Below are positions 8,727-18,186 of a stretch of DNA of 64,000 nucleotides, one piece after another. Every line of letters begins with the position of its first letter. The stretch's first letter is position 1. Where the stretch lies: the NCBI GenBank assembly GCA_963772065.1, contig CAVYVZ010000008.1:62001-126000 (forward strand). The letters are read 5' to 3'. The notes under the pieces were generated by a model. It saw only the letters and a program-made list of their open reading frames with translations. It searched no databases and had not been told where the DNA came from. The position numbers and the translations under genes were made by a program. Origin of the DNA: CAVYVZ01 sp963772065 (lineage in GTDB: Bacteria; Acidobacteriota; Vicinamibacteria; Vicinamibacterales; UBA2999).

Positions 8727-8897
8727 TCAAGAATCTTCTCGAGACGTGGAAGTGGAAGACTGAGAATTTCGTCGAGACTGATCCCGCCGAGTCTGGACCG
8801 CGTACGCATCAGCCGCGGCGCGCGAGCCGAGGATCCACCCGATGACGATCCCGAGCAGCAGGATCGATGGGATGTAGATGAAGTGCGCGGCGGTCAT
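8727..8897 (-). CDS. Small single-span membrane protein at the end of the ccm operon
   Basis: Predicted 56-residue protein from ATG 8897, beginning MTAAHFIYIPSILLL with one membrane helix (about residues 6-26, ending GWILGSRAA), then a polar, Ser/Thr/Arg-rich tail. It starts 7 bp after the CcmD-like stop on the same strand, so it probably belongs to the cytochrome c maturation operon. The function is unknown; a role as an assembly partner is only a positional guess. Confidence 0.55.
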   Translation of the reverse strand: MTAAHFIYIPSILLLGIVIGWILGSRAAADAYAVQTRRDQSRRNSQSSTSTSREDS

Positions 8898-8904
8898 GGC
8901 GCGA

Positions 8905-9180
8905 TCAGCGGCTTCGTTTCGTCTCTGTTTCCAGGCGCTCGATCTCGCGCTGAACGTGGTCCAGCCGGCGCGCGATCGAGAGGACGTAGCCGCCGAGCGC
9001 CAGCCACGCAAACGCGTAGGCGCCGATGACGAGCGGCTGCGCGGGCAGCTGTTCCTCCGGCGGCAGCTCGGAGATCGGCACGAACTCGTCCTGCCGTTCG
9101 GGTTTCGGCTGCTGGGCGTTCGAGGCCGTCGTGAGGGCGGCGGCGAGCAGCAGGGCGATCAGCACGCGGCGTAGGCTCAT
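8905..9180 (-). CDS. ccmD: CcmD-like heme exporter accessory protein with signal sequence
   Basis: Protein of 91 residues with an N-terminal signal-like segment, a proline/glutamate linker, then one membrane helix (PLVIGAYAFAWLALGGYVL) followed by a basic/acidic coiled tail (ARRLDHVQREIERLE). The helix-plus-coil layout is that of CcmD, which helps release heme-loaded CcmE from CcmABC; the extra N-terminal signal segment makes it longer than classical CcmD. Its ATG (9180) overlaps the TGA of ccmC (ATGA). Assignment rests mainly on position and topology because the family is poorly conserved. Confidence 0.65.
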   Translation of the reverse strand: MSLRRVLIALLLAAALTTASNAQQPKPERQDEFVPISELPPEEQLPAQPLVIGAYAFAWLALGGYVLSIARRLDHVQREIERLETETKRSR

Positions 9181-9836
9181 CGGTCTTCCAGCGTAAGGTA
9201 GAGCGCGTCGACGAGGGCACGGTGCTCCTCCAGCCGGACGCGGAGCTCGAGGAGAAGGACGAACAGCAGCATGAAGGCGGCAAAGCAGAACCAGAACGGG
9301 AGGCCCATCGACGTCGGCAGCGTCGGCACGACGTTGGTCGTCGGGTGGATCGTGCGCCAGTAGTTCACCGAGATGTAGATGAACGGCACGTTGGCCATCC
9401 CGAAGAGCGCCAGGCCGGCGGCGAGCTTGTCCGATCCCGGGCCGCCGTACTTCCGCACGAGCAGATACGCGACTCCGATCATCCAGCCCATGAGGCTCGA
9501 CGTGAGGCGCACATCCCACTGCCACCAGACGCCCCAGGCCTTCCGCGCCCACAGCGGGCCGGTGACGAGCGCAATCGCGCCGAAGAGCACCAGGAGCTCC
9601 GCCGCGGCCCACGCGAGCCTGTCGTGACGCGCGTCGCGACCCACGAGAAACCGCACGCTGGCATACCCGCATACGAGCGCGGCGACGAGAAACATCGACG
9701 CGGCCGGCATGTGGTAGTAGAAGATCTTCTGGACCAGTCCCATCGTGGCCTCGAACGGCGCGCTCGCAATGAGGGCCGGCGAAATCACGAACATCAGGAC
9801 GCAAACGACGGACAAAGGTCTGAACCAGCGAGGCAT
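9177..9836 (-). CDS. ccmC: Heme exporter/handler CcmC
   Basis: Inner-membrane protein of 219 residues with six membrane helices. The tryptophan-rich heme-handling motif WGVWWQWD is at about residue 115, flanked by conserved histidines in YYHMP (about 43) and in YWRTIHP (about 170). CcmC holds heme on the periplasmic side and promotes its covalent attachment to CcmE. The start ATG at 9836 lies just 2 bp after the ccmB stop, and the stop overlaps ccmD. A longer frame upstream is only a shadow of ccmB. Confidence 0.93.
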   Translation of the reverse strand: MPRWFRPLSVVCVLMFVISPALIASAPFEATMGLVQKIFYYHMPAASMFLVAALVCGYASVRFLVGRDARHDRLAWAAAELLVLFGAIALVTGPLWARKAWGVWWQWDVRLTSSLMGWMIGVAYLLVRKYGGPGSDKLAAGLALFGMANVPFIYISVNYWRTIHPTTNVVPTLPTSMGLPFWFCFAAFMLLFVLLLELRVRLEEHRALVDALYLTLEDR

Positions 9837-9838
9837 CA

Positions 9839-10525
9839 CTACTCGGTCATCAGGGGTCCGAACGTCCACAACGCGAGGGTCACGAACACCGCGTCGAATG
9901 TGGCGAGCAGCATGAGCCAGAAGCGCAGCATCGCGATGTCTGGCTGAGGCTCGAGGAGCGCGGCCGTGCCGCGGACTCCCGCAATAATCACCGGAATCGT
10001 GATTGGATACAACAGCACCGGGAGGAGCACGTCCCGGCTGCGCGCGCGGACCAGCATCGCCGCGAAGAGCGTGCCGACCGCGCAGTAGCCGAGCGTTCCG
10101 GCCAGCAGGATGGCGATCAGCCAGGACGGCCGCGCGACGAGCGCCGGCGCCTGGAACAGGAACGCGACGAGCGGCACCAGCACCGCCTCGGTCGCCAGCA
10201 GCAGCGCCATGATGCCGGCGAGCTTGCCGACGTAGATCGCCGGCCGGTCGGCGGGCGCGAGCAGCAGCGCGCGAAGCGTCTCGGACTGCCGCTCGCGCTC
10301 GAAGGTGCGGCCGAGCGCCAGCGTGCCGGCGAACGCGACGGCAATCCACAGGATGCCGGACGCGGCATCCTCCAGCGCGCGACCTTCCTTCACGAACGCC
10401 ACGGAAAACACCAGGACGCATGACACGGCGAAGAACAGCGTCGTGTAGACGATTTCCCGGCTCCGCACCTCGACCGTGAGGTCCTTGCGCAGCACAATCC
10501 ACGCGACGCGCGCGAATGCGGTCAT
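9839..10525 (-). CDS. ccmB: Heme exporter permease CcmB
   Basis: Permease of the CcmAB ABC transporter that uses ATP to free holo-CcmE from CcmC. The 228-residue protein has six membrane helices and the FERERQSETLRALLLAP segment characteristic of CcmB. The ATG overlaps the ccmA stop (ATGA) and ccmC begins 2 bp after its stop, so the ABC genes are tightly coupled. Confidence 0.93.
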   Translation of the reverse strand: MTAFARVAWIVLRKDLTVEVRSREIVYTTLFFAVSCVLVFSVAFVKEGRALEDAASGILWIAVAFAGTLALGRTFERERQSETLRALLLAPADRPAIYVGKLAGIMALLLATEAVLVPLVAFLFQAPALVARPSWLIAILLAGTLGYCAVGTLFAAMLVRARSRDVLLPVLLYPITIPVIIAGVRGTAALLEPQPDIAMLRFWLMLLATFDAVFVTLALWTFGPLMTE

Positions 10526-11232
10526 GCGCGCGCTCTCTCCATCGCCGTGCGATAGGCGTCGCGGAGCGCGCCGCTGCCGTGCATCTCCTCGACCATGCGG
10601 CCGTCGCGAATGAAGATCACCTGGTCGAAGAGGCCCTCGGCGACGTCGAGGTCATGGGTCGCGAGCACGACAATCGCGCCCTGGCCGCGCAGCGCCCGCA
10701 GCCGCGTCACGAGCGCCGCGAGCGAAGCATCGTCGAGGCCCGTGAACGGCTCGTCGAGGAGCACCAGACGCGGATCGTGCACGAGCGCGCGCTCGAGAGC
10801 GACGCGCTGGCGCATGCCGCGCGAGAAGCTGGAGACCGGATCGCCGGCGCGGTCGGCGAGGCCGGCGCCCGTGAGGGCGCGGTCCGCCGTCGCGCGGGGG
10901 CTGCGGTCGCCGTACAGCTCCGCGAAGAAAGCCAGGTTCTCGCGCGCCGTGAGCTCGGGGTACAGATAGAGGTCGTGTCCAAGGAGGCCGATGCGCGCGC
11001 GGAGGGCGGCACCCGCGCCCGCGGCGTGAGACCCGTAGCGCACGCCTCCCGCGCTCGGCTCGAGGAGGGTCGCGAGAATCGCGAGCAGGGTCGACTTCCC
11101 GGCTCCGTTCGGTCCAAGCAGGCCGACAATCGATCCGCCACGGGCGACGAACGAGATCCGCGAGAGCGCCTTGCGTCGGCCGAAGTGGCGCGAGACGTCC
11201 TCGACCGCCACTTCGTCGAAGTCGAGACTCAC
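10522..11232 (-). CDS. ccmA: Heme exporter ATPase CcmA
   Basis: ABC ATPase subunit of 236 residues that pairs with CcmB. Walker A GPNGAGKST, signature SSFSRGMRQRV, and Walker B LVLLDEPFTGLD are all present, with the switch histidine in ATHDLD. The start is GTG at 11232, chosen because it overlaps the TGA of the preceding gene (GTGA) and the protein begins VSLDFDEVAV like other CcmA proteins. The longer frame to 12435 is a shadow in the wrong frame. Confidence 0.93.
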   Translation of the reverse strand: MSLDFDEVAVEDVSRHFGRRKALSRISFVARGGSIVGLLGPNGAGKSTLLAILATLLEPSAGGVRYGSHAAGAGAALRARIGLLGHDLYLYPELTARENLAFFAELYGDRSPRATADRALTGAGLADRAGDPVSSFSRGMRQRVALERALVHDPRLVLLDEPFTGLDDASLAALVTRLRALRGQGAIVVLATHDLDVAEGLFDQVIFIRDGRMVEEMHGSGALRDAYRTAMERARA

Positions 11233-12443
11233 GCGGCAGCCTCGGGGTCGTCGAGCTCGCCGTACACGCGCTCCAGCTGCGACAGCAGATGTCGCCGTCT
11301 CACCTGGTAGCGCTCGTCGTCGATGCGGCCCGCGCGGCGTTGCTCCTCCACTTTCACCAGCTCGCCGTACAGCGAGTCGCGATGCGCCACGAGCCGCCGG
11401 CGCTCGTCGCGCCGATCGTCGCGGCGCAATGCGAGCCACACCCCGACGGCGACGACTAACGCGGCGATGCCGAGGGCGACGTTTCGCGGCCAGGTGCTGT
11501 GGTGCGGCAGGTTCGTCAGCTGGATCGTCAGCTCCGATCCAGCGGCGAGGGCGCCGCCGCTGGCGCTCTGGAAGGGTGTGCCGTCTGCCGTCTTCACCTC
11601 TCCGCGATCGGGTAGTTGCGGCGACGTGAGCTCGAGAGCGCCGACTTTTTCCGCGAATACGGCAACCCGCTGCAGCGGCACAGGAAATGTCTGCCGGACG
11701 GTTGCGGCACCGCCGTCGTAGAGAAGCTGAAAACCGATCTGGATCGACGACGTGCCGGGCGGAAACGGACCGGCAATCGTGACGCGATCGCCCTGCGCCG
11801 TGGCACCGGCGAACGAGCCCTGCATCACGCGCACGCCGCCGGCGCCGGCCGGCAGATCGACGATCAGCGGTCCTCCGGTGTCCACGCGCGTGCGAGCCGT
11901 GTTCACGACATCGAGCAGGTAGAAGACGCTCAGCGCGTCGTTCTGGAATTCGAAGACGAATCGCGAGTCGCTCCCGAAGACCACCGACCCTCTCACGGCC
12001 GGCGCGCTCGCGGCGTCGGCGGCCTCCTTGTCGCGGCGCGCGCGCGCCCGCTCGAGACCGGCGATGAGGATGACGCGGACGCCTCCGCTGCCGGGCACCT
12101 GGAACGGCTGCGACGTCAGCGATTCGCCATCGACGACGGCATGGGCCGTGGCGCTCGCGCCTTTGGGCAGCCCGGTGATCCGTACGCGGCCGGAGTCGTC
12201 TGTTGTCGCCTTGCGCGTCGCGCCGCCGGCGGAAACCGTGACCTCGTGGCCGATGATGTTGTTGCCGAGAGACTCGCGTACGAGCCGCACCGAGACGTCG
12301 CCGTCCGGCAGTTCGGGAGCCGGAAGCGCCCGTCCGGCGATCTGCGACGGATCCGGCATGTTGATCTGCGCCAGCAGATGGCCCAGGGCCCAAGGCTCGA
12401 GCCCCAGGGCCCAAAGCCCAAGGCCCAGGGCCCAAGGCCTCAT
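11229..12443 (-). CDS. Secreted/membrane-anchored carboxypeptidase-regulatory-like protein in the ccm operon
   Basis: Protein of 404 residues with an N-terminal signal peptide, a beta-sandwich region resembling carboxypeptidase-regulatory folds (about 60-150), a second beta-rich region, one membrane helix (VALGIAALVVAVGVWLAL, about 330-350) and a cytoplasmic basic coiled coil. The signal peptide itself is built from a word array: three tandem WALGL-type repeats encoded by GGGCCCAAGG units. It lies between the ccmI-like gene and ccmA and is coupled to ccmA by a GTGA overlap, so a role in cytochrome c maturation or delivery is likely but undefined. Confidence 0.65.
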   Translation of the reverse strand: MRPWALGLGLWALGLEPWALGHLLAQINMPDPSQIAGRALPAPELPDGDVSVRLVRESLGNNIIGHEVTVSAGGATRKATTDDSGRVRITGLPKGASATAHAVVDGESLTSQPFQVPGSGGVRVILIAGLERARARRDKEAADAASAPAVRGSVVFGSDSRFVFEFQNDALSVFYLLDVVNTARTRVDTGGPLIVDLPAGAGGVRVMQGSFAGATAQGDRVTIAGPFPPGTSSIQIGFQLLYDGGAATVRQTFPVPLQRVAVFAEKVGALELTSPQLPDRGEVKTADGTPFQSASGGALAAGSELTIQLTNLPHHSTWPRNVALGIAALVVAVGVWLALRRDDRRDERRRLVAHRDSLYGELVKVEEQRRAGRIDDERYQVRRRHLLSQLERVYGELDDPEAAA

Positions 12444-12480
12444 CACGCCTTTAGCCGTGAGCCTTGAGCTCTGAGCTTTC
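12381..12480. repeat. Word array C (GGGCCCAAGG and GAGCCTTGAGCTC words)
   Basis: Bases 12381-12440 repeat GGGCCCAAGGC and GGGCCCAAAGC. Bases 12452-12480 carry a second word, AGCCTTGAGCTCTGAGC. On the minus strand the first block encodes the signal peptide of the 11229-12443 gene, and the second encodes the last codons (SSELKAHG) and stop of the ccmI-like gene. The array therefore forms both the end of one gene and the beginning of the next. Confidence 0.8.
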
Positions 12481-13059
12481 ATTGAGCTGCTGACCGCAGG
12501 CTTTGCAGAACCGCGCGTCGCTGTCATTCGCCGTACCGCACGCGCAGGACGATCGGAGGCGGGCAGGCGGGACCTTCAGTCGGGTGGCGAGCTCACGCTC
12601 GATCTCGCTGCGGTATCCCGCGCCGCGATCGAGCTGCCGCAGCAGACCGGAGGCGCGGGCGCGCAAGCGCGCGCTCACCTCCGTAAAATCGCCGTCCGCC
12701 ACTTTCCCCATTGCCCGATCGAACTCGAGATCCTTGATGGCGCGCAGCACCAGCGTCTTCTCGCGCTCGAGCGCATTGCGCGTCCGTCCGCCGAGGAGCT
12801 GCCCGCCCCGCGCCCGCTGCTCGCCCCCGAGCGGACCAAGCATCCGCCAGGCGGCGATGCCCACGCACGCCGCCGCGCCGACGATCAGGCTGAGGAGAAC
12901 GACGGCGGCCGGAGTGGCCTCCCGCGTCACGAACACGACGGCCGTGGCGCCGGCCAGCCCCGCCAGCGTGAAGAACTGCCAGGGCTGGAGTTGCTCGTGC
13001 GAGGGCGCGGCATCCGCCGCGTCACCCTCGCGTCGATCAATCGAGGCTTCGGAGCTCAT
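12451..13059 (-). CDS. CcmI-like membrane protein with C-terminal zinc ribbon
   Basis: Protein of 202 residues with two membrane helices (about 28-45 and 50-70), a cytoplasmic helical segment LEREKTLVLRAIKDLEFD resembling the loop of CcmI-type proteins, and a C-terminal zinc ribbon with two Cys pairs (CACGTAND and FCKACG). CcmI chaperones apocytochrome c during heme ligation; here only the membrane pair and first loop are similar, so this is CcmI-like rather than CcmI. It overlaps the ccmF-ccmH stop by 23 bp. Its last residues are encoded by word array C. Confidence 0.7.
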   Translation of the reverse strand: MSSEASIDRREGDAADAAPSHEQLQPWQFFTLAGLAGATAVVFVTREATPAAVVLLSLIVGAAACVGIAAWRMLGPLGGEQRARGGQLLGGRTRNALEREKTLVLRAIKDLEFDRAMGKVADGDFTEVSARLRARASGLLRQLDRGAGYRSEIERELATRLKVPPARLRSSCACGTANDSDARFCKACGQQLNESSELKAHG

Positions 13060-15506
13060 CGTCCAGGCGCTCGTCGACCTCGGAATCGAATCCGGGGCCG
13101 GCGCCTCCCGCAGGTACCGGGGTCGCGGTATGCGACCAGCGCCGTGCCATCACGGCAATGACGACCAGACCCGCAACGCCGAAAGCGTACGGGACGATCC
13201 ACGCCAGACGGTTGAAGCCGCGATCGATCGGGGCGGCGAGAATCGACTGGCTGCCGAACTCGTCGACGAACGCGGCAATCACCGCGTCGTAGTCCTTTCC
13301 CGCCGCGAGGTGCGCCTCGAGCTTGGCCCGCTGGCTCTCCTCTCCGTGGCAGCGCATCATCGGGCAATTGCTCAATGAGCTCTTGCAGCCGCCGCAGCTG
13401 CAGAGAATCTGGTCTTCGAGCTTTCGCTGCAGCTCGGTGCGATGGAGCGGCGCGACGTCCTGCGCGGTCTGCGACTGCGCGGCAGCGGGCCACGTCACCA
13501 GCGCGAGAGCGAGCATCGATGTCGTGGCCGCTCCCGCCGGTATGCGCGCCGTGGCGAAGGCGAACGCCTGCTCGGGCAGCAGCGCGATGAAGATGCCGAG
13601 CGCCATCATGCCAAAGCCTGCCCAGATCCAGTTCACGAGCGGATTGACGTAGATCTCCATGCTCGCGGCCTGGTCCTCGAGCTGGAACGCGCCGAGCGCG
13701 ATGTACAGGTCCTCGGCGAATCCACGCCGGATCGCCACCTCCGTGGTCGGTTGCTCCTCGTGCTTCCGGAAGAACCACTTCGCCGGGTACATCCGATCGA
13801 ATTCGCGACCGTCTCTGAACACCGTCGTATGGGCGGTGACCATCTGCTTCGCGCCGTCGTCCGAGACGCGCAGCGCGTCGAGTCGCACGGTGAAGTCGCT
13901 CACCGTCGTTTGCTGTCCCGGCTTCAGGAGGACCTCTTCCCGCAGCTTGTAGCCTTCACCGGCGAAGCCGAGAAAGATGAGCACGATTCCAAGGTGGACC
14001 ACGTAGCCGCCGTAGCGCCGCTTGTTGCGACCGACAAGACCGATCATCGCGGTGAGGACGTCGGTGCCCGTGTTCGCCTGCCGAACGCGCGCGCCGTGCC
14101 AGAACTCCTGTGCGACGGTGCCGGTCACGAAGCCGCAGAGCGCCCAGCAGATGCCGGACGTCCAGACCCGCACGCCGAGCGCGACGCAGCGTGCCCGACA
14201 CGGCGAGGCCGACGGCGACGGGAAAGAGAAACTGATCGCGCAGGCTGATGAGCGTCGACTTCCGCCAGGCGAGCAGCGGGCCTACACCGGTCAGGGCCAG
14301 CAGCACGAGACCGATCGGCAGCATGAACTTGTTGAAGAACGGCGGACCCACCGTGAGGCGTTCTCCGGTCACGGCCTCGGAGATTGTCGGGAACAGCGTC
14401 CCGAAGAGGATGAAGAGCGCCGCACTGACCAGGATCCAGTTGTTGACCATGAACGCCGCTTCACGGGAGAGCACGGAATCGAGCTCGTTGCGCGCCTTCA
14501 ACAACGGCAGGCGGTAGACGACGAACCCAAAGCTGACGACGAGGATCGTCACCATGAAGATCGTGAAGAGGCGCGTCAGCTCCGGATCCTCGCCGAACGC
14601 GTGCACCGACTGCACGACCCCCGACCGCGTCATGAACGTGGCGAAGATCGTGAGGAAGAACGTCAGAATGACGAGCGAGACGTTCCAGATGCGCAGCATG
14701 CCGCGCCGCTCCTGGACCATCACCGAGTGGAGAAAGGCCGTTGCCGTGAACCATGGCAGCGAGCCGGCGTTCTCCACCGGATCCCACATCCAGTAGCCGC
14801 CCCAGCCGAGCTCTTCGTACGCCCAGATCATCCCCAGCCCGAGCCCGACCGAGAGAAAGAGCCACGCCATCATCGTCCAGCGACGCACGGCGCGAAGCCA
14901 CGAGTCGTCCAGGTACCCGGTGATCAGCGCCGCCATGCCGAAGGCGTACGGAATGGTGAGCCCCACGAAGCCGAGGTACAGCGTGGGGGGATGAATCACC
15001 ATGTAGAAGTTCTGCAGCAGCGGAGTCAGCCCCTGGCCGTCGGCGTGCGTCTCGGTCAGGTAGGTCGAGAACGGATTGTTGTGAATGATCGTGAGGTACA
15101 GGAAAAACATCTGCACGACCGCGATCACCGCGACGACGTACGGAATCAACTCGCGGTGACGCTCCCTGTTCACGCGGACCGCGACGCTGCCGAAGATCGC
15201 CAGCAGCGTGATCCAGAACATGATCGAGCCGTCGAGTCCGCCCCAGTACCAGGTGATCTTGTAGAACAGTGGCAGCGCCGAGTCTGAGTAGCGCTGGACG
15301 TACTTGATCGCGTAGTTGCCGACGACGAAGGCGTGGATGATGACGCCGGAGGCGACGAGCATCAGCGCCGTCACGAGATGAAACGCGCCGATGCCGCTCT
15401 CGGTGAGGCGCGTGGAACGCCGGCGCGCGCCCGCGACGGAGATGGACGCGGCATATGCCGCGGTGACAAACGCGGCGAGGAGAATGAAGGAACCGAGCGA
15501 GGCCAT
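13037..15506 (-). CDS. ccmF: CcmF-CcmH fusion: cytochrome c heme lyase, interrupted by one frameshift
   Basis: The N-terminal part (start ATG 15506) is CcmF/NrfE with many membrane helices, the WWD-type motif WGGYWMWDPVENAGS and histidines of the FYMVIHPPTLY region. Reading shifts at 14181-14191 (one extra base); the other frame then supplies the rest of CcmF up to LVNWIWAGFGMM. Without a stop it continues into a CcmH-like domain with LCSCGGCKSSLSNCP and CHGEE, then a final membrane helix. CcmF ligates heme and CcmH reduces or holds the apocytochrome CXXCH, so a fusion would keep them together. The Cys motif differs from the canonical LRCxxC. Repaired length is about 820 residues. Confidence 0.85.
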
Positions 15507-15515
15507 GGGCGGCCT

Positions 15516-15929
15516 CTACTCGGTGCCGGGAGCGCCGGGCTTTGGTTCGTACTTCGAGGGGCACTTCGCCATCACGCCATCTTTCTCGACGTGGAAGCCC
15601 TCCGGCGAAAGGCGGCCCTTCAACACGACTTCAGCCTCGTCCTTGAACGTATCCGGCACGACGCCGCTGTAGCTCGCGCGAACCACGTGACCTTTGCTCT
15701 CGACGTCGAAGCGCCAGTCGAGCGAATTGGGCCGGCGGTGGATGGACTTCGGGACGACGAAGCCGTGAAGCTGAAGGTTCTTCCCGTGCCACGCATCGGG
15801 GTCGACCATCACCTCGTCCACGTGCTTGTAGTACGCAGTGCCTTCGCTCAGCGCGGAATACAGCAGGCCGCCGAACGCGGCCACGAGCACCGCCGCCGTG
15901 AGGCCAATTCTGACCGCTTTGTGTTTCAT
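15516..15929 (-). CDS. ccmE: Cytochrome c-type biogenesis heme chaperone CcmE, Cys (CXXXY) type
   Basis: Membrane-anchored periplasmic heme chaperone. One N-terminal membrane helix precedes an OB-fold beta-barrel (residues about 40-125). The heme-binding tail reads MAKCPSKY, i.e. CXXXY, instead of the usual HXXXY; this variant is known from Desulfovibrio and archaeal System I. I chose ATG 15929 (MKHKAVRIG) because the frame upstream lacks family similarity. It is the first gene of the operon, 9 bp before ccmF. Confidence 0.85.
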   Translation of the reverse strand: MKHKAVRIGLTAAVLVAAFGGLLYSALSEGTAYYKHVDEVMVDPDAWHGKNLQLHGFVVPKSIHRRPNSLDWRFDVESKGHVVRASYSGVVPDTFKDEAEVVLKGRLSPEGFHVEKDGVMAKCPSKYEPKPGAPGTE

Positions 15930-16075
15930 AAATAAGGCTTTGCAGGAATCTGCAAGGCTCAGGATAACCCCCGTGAGGGGGCGGGTCAATGTCGGGCTGT
16001 ACGGGCGCGCCGGCGGATCAACCGCCGATTCGACGCCTCGACAGTGAGCTCGGCGCGTTGAGATTGGCTCCGTCG

Positions 16076-16750
16076 CTACGCGATTCGCGCGAAGACAGCG
16101 GCGACGATGCGATCGCAGCGCGTTTGATGGAAGGTGAACGCGTTTTCGGCCGCCAGCCCGGCCCGGTCGAAGAGATCGCGGCGCAGCGCCGCCTTCGCCC
16201 TCGAGAACCGGGTCTTCACGGCGTCGTCGCTGACGCCGAGAACCTGGGCCGTTTCGCTGGTGCTGAGCCCCTCGATCTGCCGCAGGACGAAGGCCTCGCG
16301 GCAGCCGTCCGGCAGATCGTCCACGGCCGCCTCGAGCAGCGCTCCGAGCTCGCGGCCGAAGGTCTCTCGCTCGGGATCAGGCACCCCACTCGTCGCCATC
16401 AATGGCTCCACGTTTTCGGCCGAGTCGATCTCGAGCGGCTCGTACCGGCCCTGGTGGCGTGCGCGCGCAATCGCCTCGTGCACGGCAATCTTCGTCAGCC
16501 ATGTCGAGAATTTCGCGCGGCCTTCGAACTGCCGAAGGTGCGCGTACGCGTTCACGTATGCCTGCTGCATGACGTCCTCGGCTTCGCGATCGTCCCGCAC
16601 GATGGCGCGCGCCGCGCGGTACAGCCGCTGGTTGTGCCGCCGCATCAGGACCTCGAAGAGCGCCGTCTGGCCCTGCACCACCTGAGCCACGATCTGCTCA
16701 TCGGTGAGCTCGGTCCAGCGGTCGAGAACCGGTCCGCTTACCACGTGCAT
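16076..16750 (-). CDS. ECF-subfamily RNA polymerase sigma factor
   Basis: Sigma-70 region 2 (RRHNQRLYRAARAIVRDDREAEDVMQQAYVNA) and region 4 (LPDGCREAFVLRQIEGLSTSETAQVLG) are present, with a short linker and no region 3, as in extracytoplasmic-function sigma factors. The start is ATG 16750 because GAGGAG lies at the correct distance upstream; an ATG at 16768 lacks such a site. A long C-terminal basic tail follows region 4. No anti-sigma gene is adjacent. The diheme cytochrome gene diverges from it about 105 bp away and could be a target, which is a guess. Confidence 0.88.
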   Translation of the reverse strand: MHVVSGPVLDRWTELTDEQIVAQVVQGQTALFEVLMRRHNQRLYRAARAIVRDDREAEDVMQQAYVNAYAHLRQFEGRAKFSTWLTKIAVHEAIARARHQGRYEPLEIDSAENVEPLMATSGVPDPERETFGRELGALLEAAVDDLPDGCREAFVLRQIEGLSTSETAQVLGVSDDAVKTRFSRAKAALRRDLFDRAGLAAENAFTFHQTRCDRIVAAVFARIA

Positions 16751-16855
16751 TGCAATCTCCTCAGTCATACAGAGTACCAAGCGATGAAAAGGTGACGTCA
16801 ATTGAGTGCTGTCACGTTTGGGGCGTTCACGACTCCGTTCGATGGAGGCATACGC

Positions 16856-18186
16856 ATGCACACCCGACGCTTCGCCGTCGCGGTCCTCCTGTGGACCTGC
16901 GGACTGGGCGCCATCGTGGCGTACCCCACTCTCACGCGCGCATCATCGCAAGCCAACGAGCGAGGCCTCGTAGCCGCGACGGCTCATGCCGCCAAGCTGA
17001 TCAAGCAGGGTCAACGCATCTTCCGTTATGACACGTTCGGCGACGAGCAGTTCTGGGGCGGAGAGCTTCAGCTGCATCGCGCCATCGCGGGTGCCCGGTT
17101 TGGCGGGGTCGGCCCCGGCCTCAGTCCGGCGCAGGCGCTGGGCGTCGGGTTGAAAGTGGACTCCGACGCACTACCCTCCGAGCTGCTCCGTGCGATTCGC
17201 GCAGGAACGGTCAACTTGAAAGATCCCGCGACCACGCTGACCCTCCTGCGGCTCAACTCGGTCGTGGGTCTGACCGGCTTCTTCGATGGCCCACGCCTCT
17301 CGTCAGTGGGCATACAGTGCTCGCTCTGCCACTCCGATGTCGACAACCGGGTGGCGCCGGGCATCGGCCGGCGGCGGGACGGGTGGCCGAACCGCGATCT
17401 GAATGTCGGCGCGATCATCGCTCTTGCGCCGGATCTCTCGCCGCTCACATCACTCCTCGGCCTGAGCGATGCAACTCTGCGATCGGTGCTCAAGAGCTGG
17501 GGCCCCGGGCGATTCGACGCGTCGGTGATTCTCGACGGCAAGGCGTTTCGTCCCGACGGAAAGACGGCGGCGGTCATGATTCCCGCGGCGTTTGGTCTCG
17601 CCGGCGTAAACCTGCACACGAACACGGGGTGGGGCGGCGTGTCGCACTGGAACGCATTCGTCGCGAACCTCGAGATGCACGGCCAGGGCACGTTCTACGA
17701 TCCGCGTCTGAACGACGAGGTCCGCTTCCCCGTGGCGGCCCGCGCCGGGTTCGGCAACGTGCGCGCGGAGCGCGACCTGATCACGTCGAAGCTGCCGGCA
17801 CTCCAGCTCTATCAGCTGGCCCTCGAGGCGCCGAAGCCGCCGGAGGGGAGCTTCGATCGAGAGGCGGCGAGGAACGGGAAGCGTGTGTTCAACGGCCGCG
17901 CGCGGTGCGCGACTGCCACGTTCCGCCGATCTTCACCGAGCCTGGCTGGAACATGCACACGGCGGCCGAGATCGGCATCGACGATTTTCAGGCGCAGCGC
18001 GCGCCGGATGGCCACTATCGCACGACGCCGCTCCGTGGCCTCTTCACGCGGCTGAAGGGTGGCTTTTACCACGATGGGCGCTTCAAGACGTATGACGCCG
18101 TCGTGGACCACTACCAGCGTGTGTTCGGCCTGGGGCTCAGCGCGGACGAACGGCGGAATCTCGTGGAGTACTTGAAATCGCTGTGA
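16856..18186 (+). CDS. Secreted diheme c-type cytochrome, one frameshift near the second heme motif
   Basis: Begins MHTRRFAVAV with a signal peptide, preceded by GGAGG at the right spacing. The first heme site CSLCH is at about residue 160. The frame fails at about 17905-17912; restoring one base gives a second site CATCH and continues in the other frame to FYHDGRF and a final LVEYLKSL. Repaired length is about 443 residues. The arrangement of two CXXCH sites far apart in a large secreted protein resembles di-heme peroxidase/MauG-like cytochromes and the 'cytochrome c' family of Acidobacteriota, but the enzymatic function is unknown. The final 50 bp overlap the end of maf on the other strand. 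Confidence 0.75.

Noticed and set aside
10522..12435. A 637-codon frame joining the accessory gene to ccmA
   Set aside because: Upstream of ccmA's GTG the residues are in the wrong frame relative to the accessory protein and have no family similarity.
14022..15287. A 421-codon plus-strand frame across ccmF
   Set aside because: Antisense to a conserved gene; composition is the usual shadow pattern.
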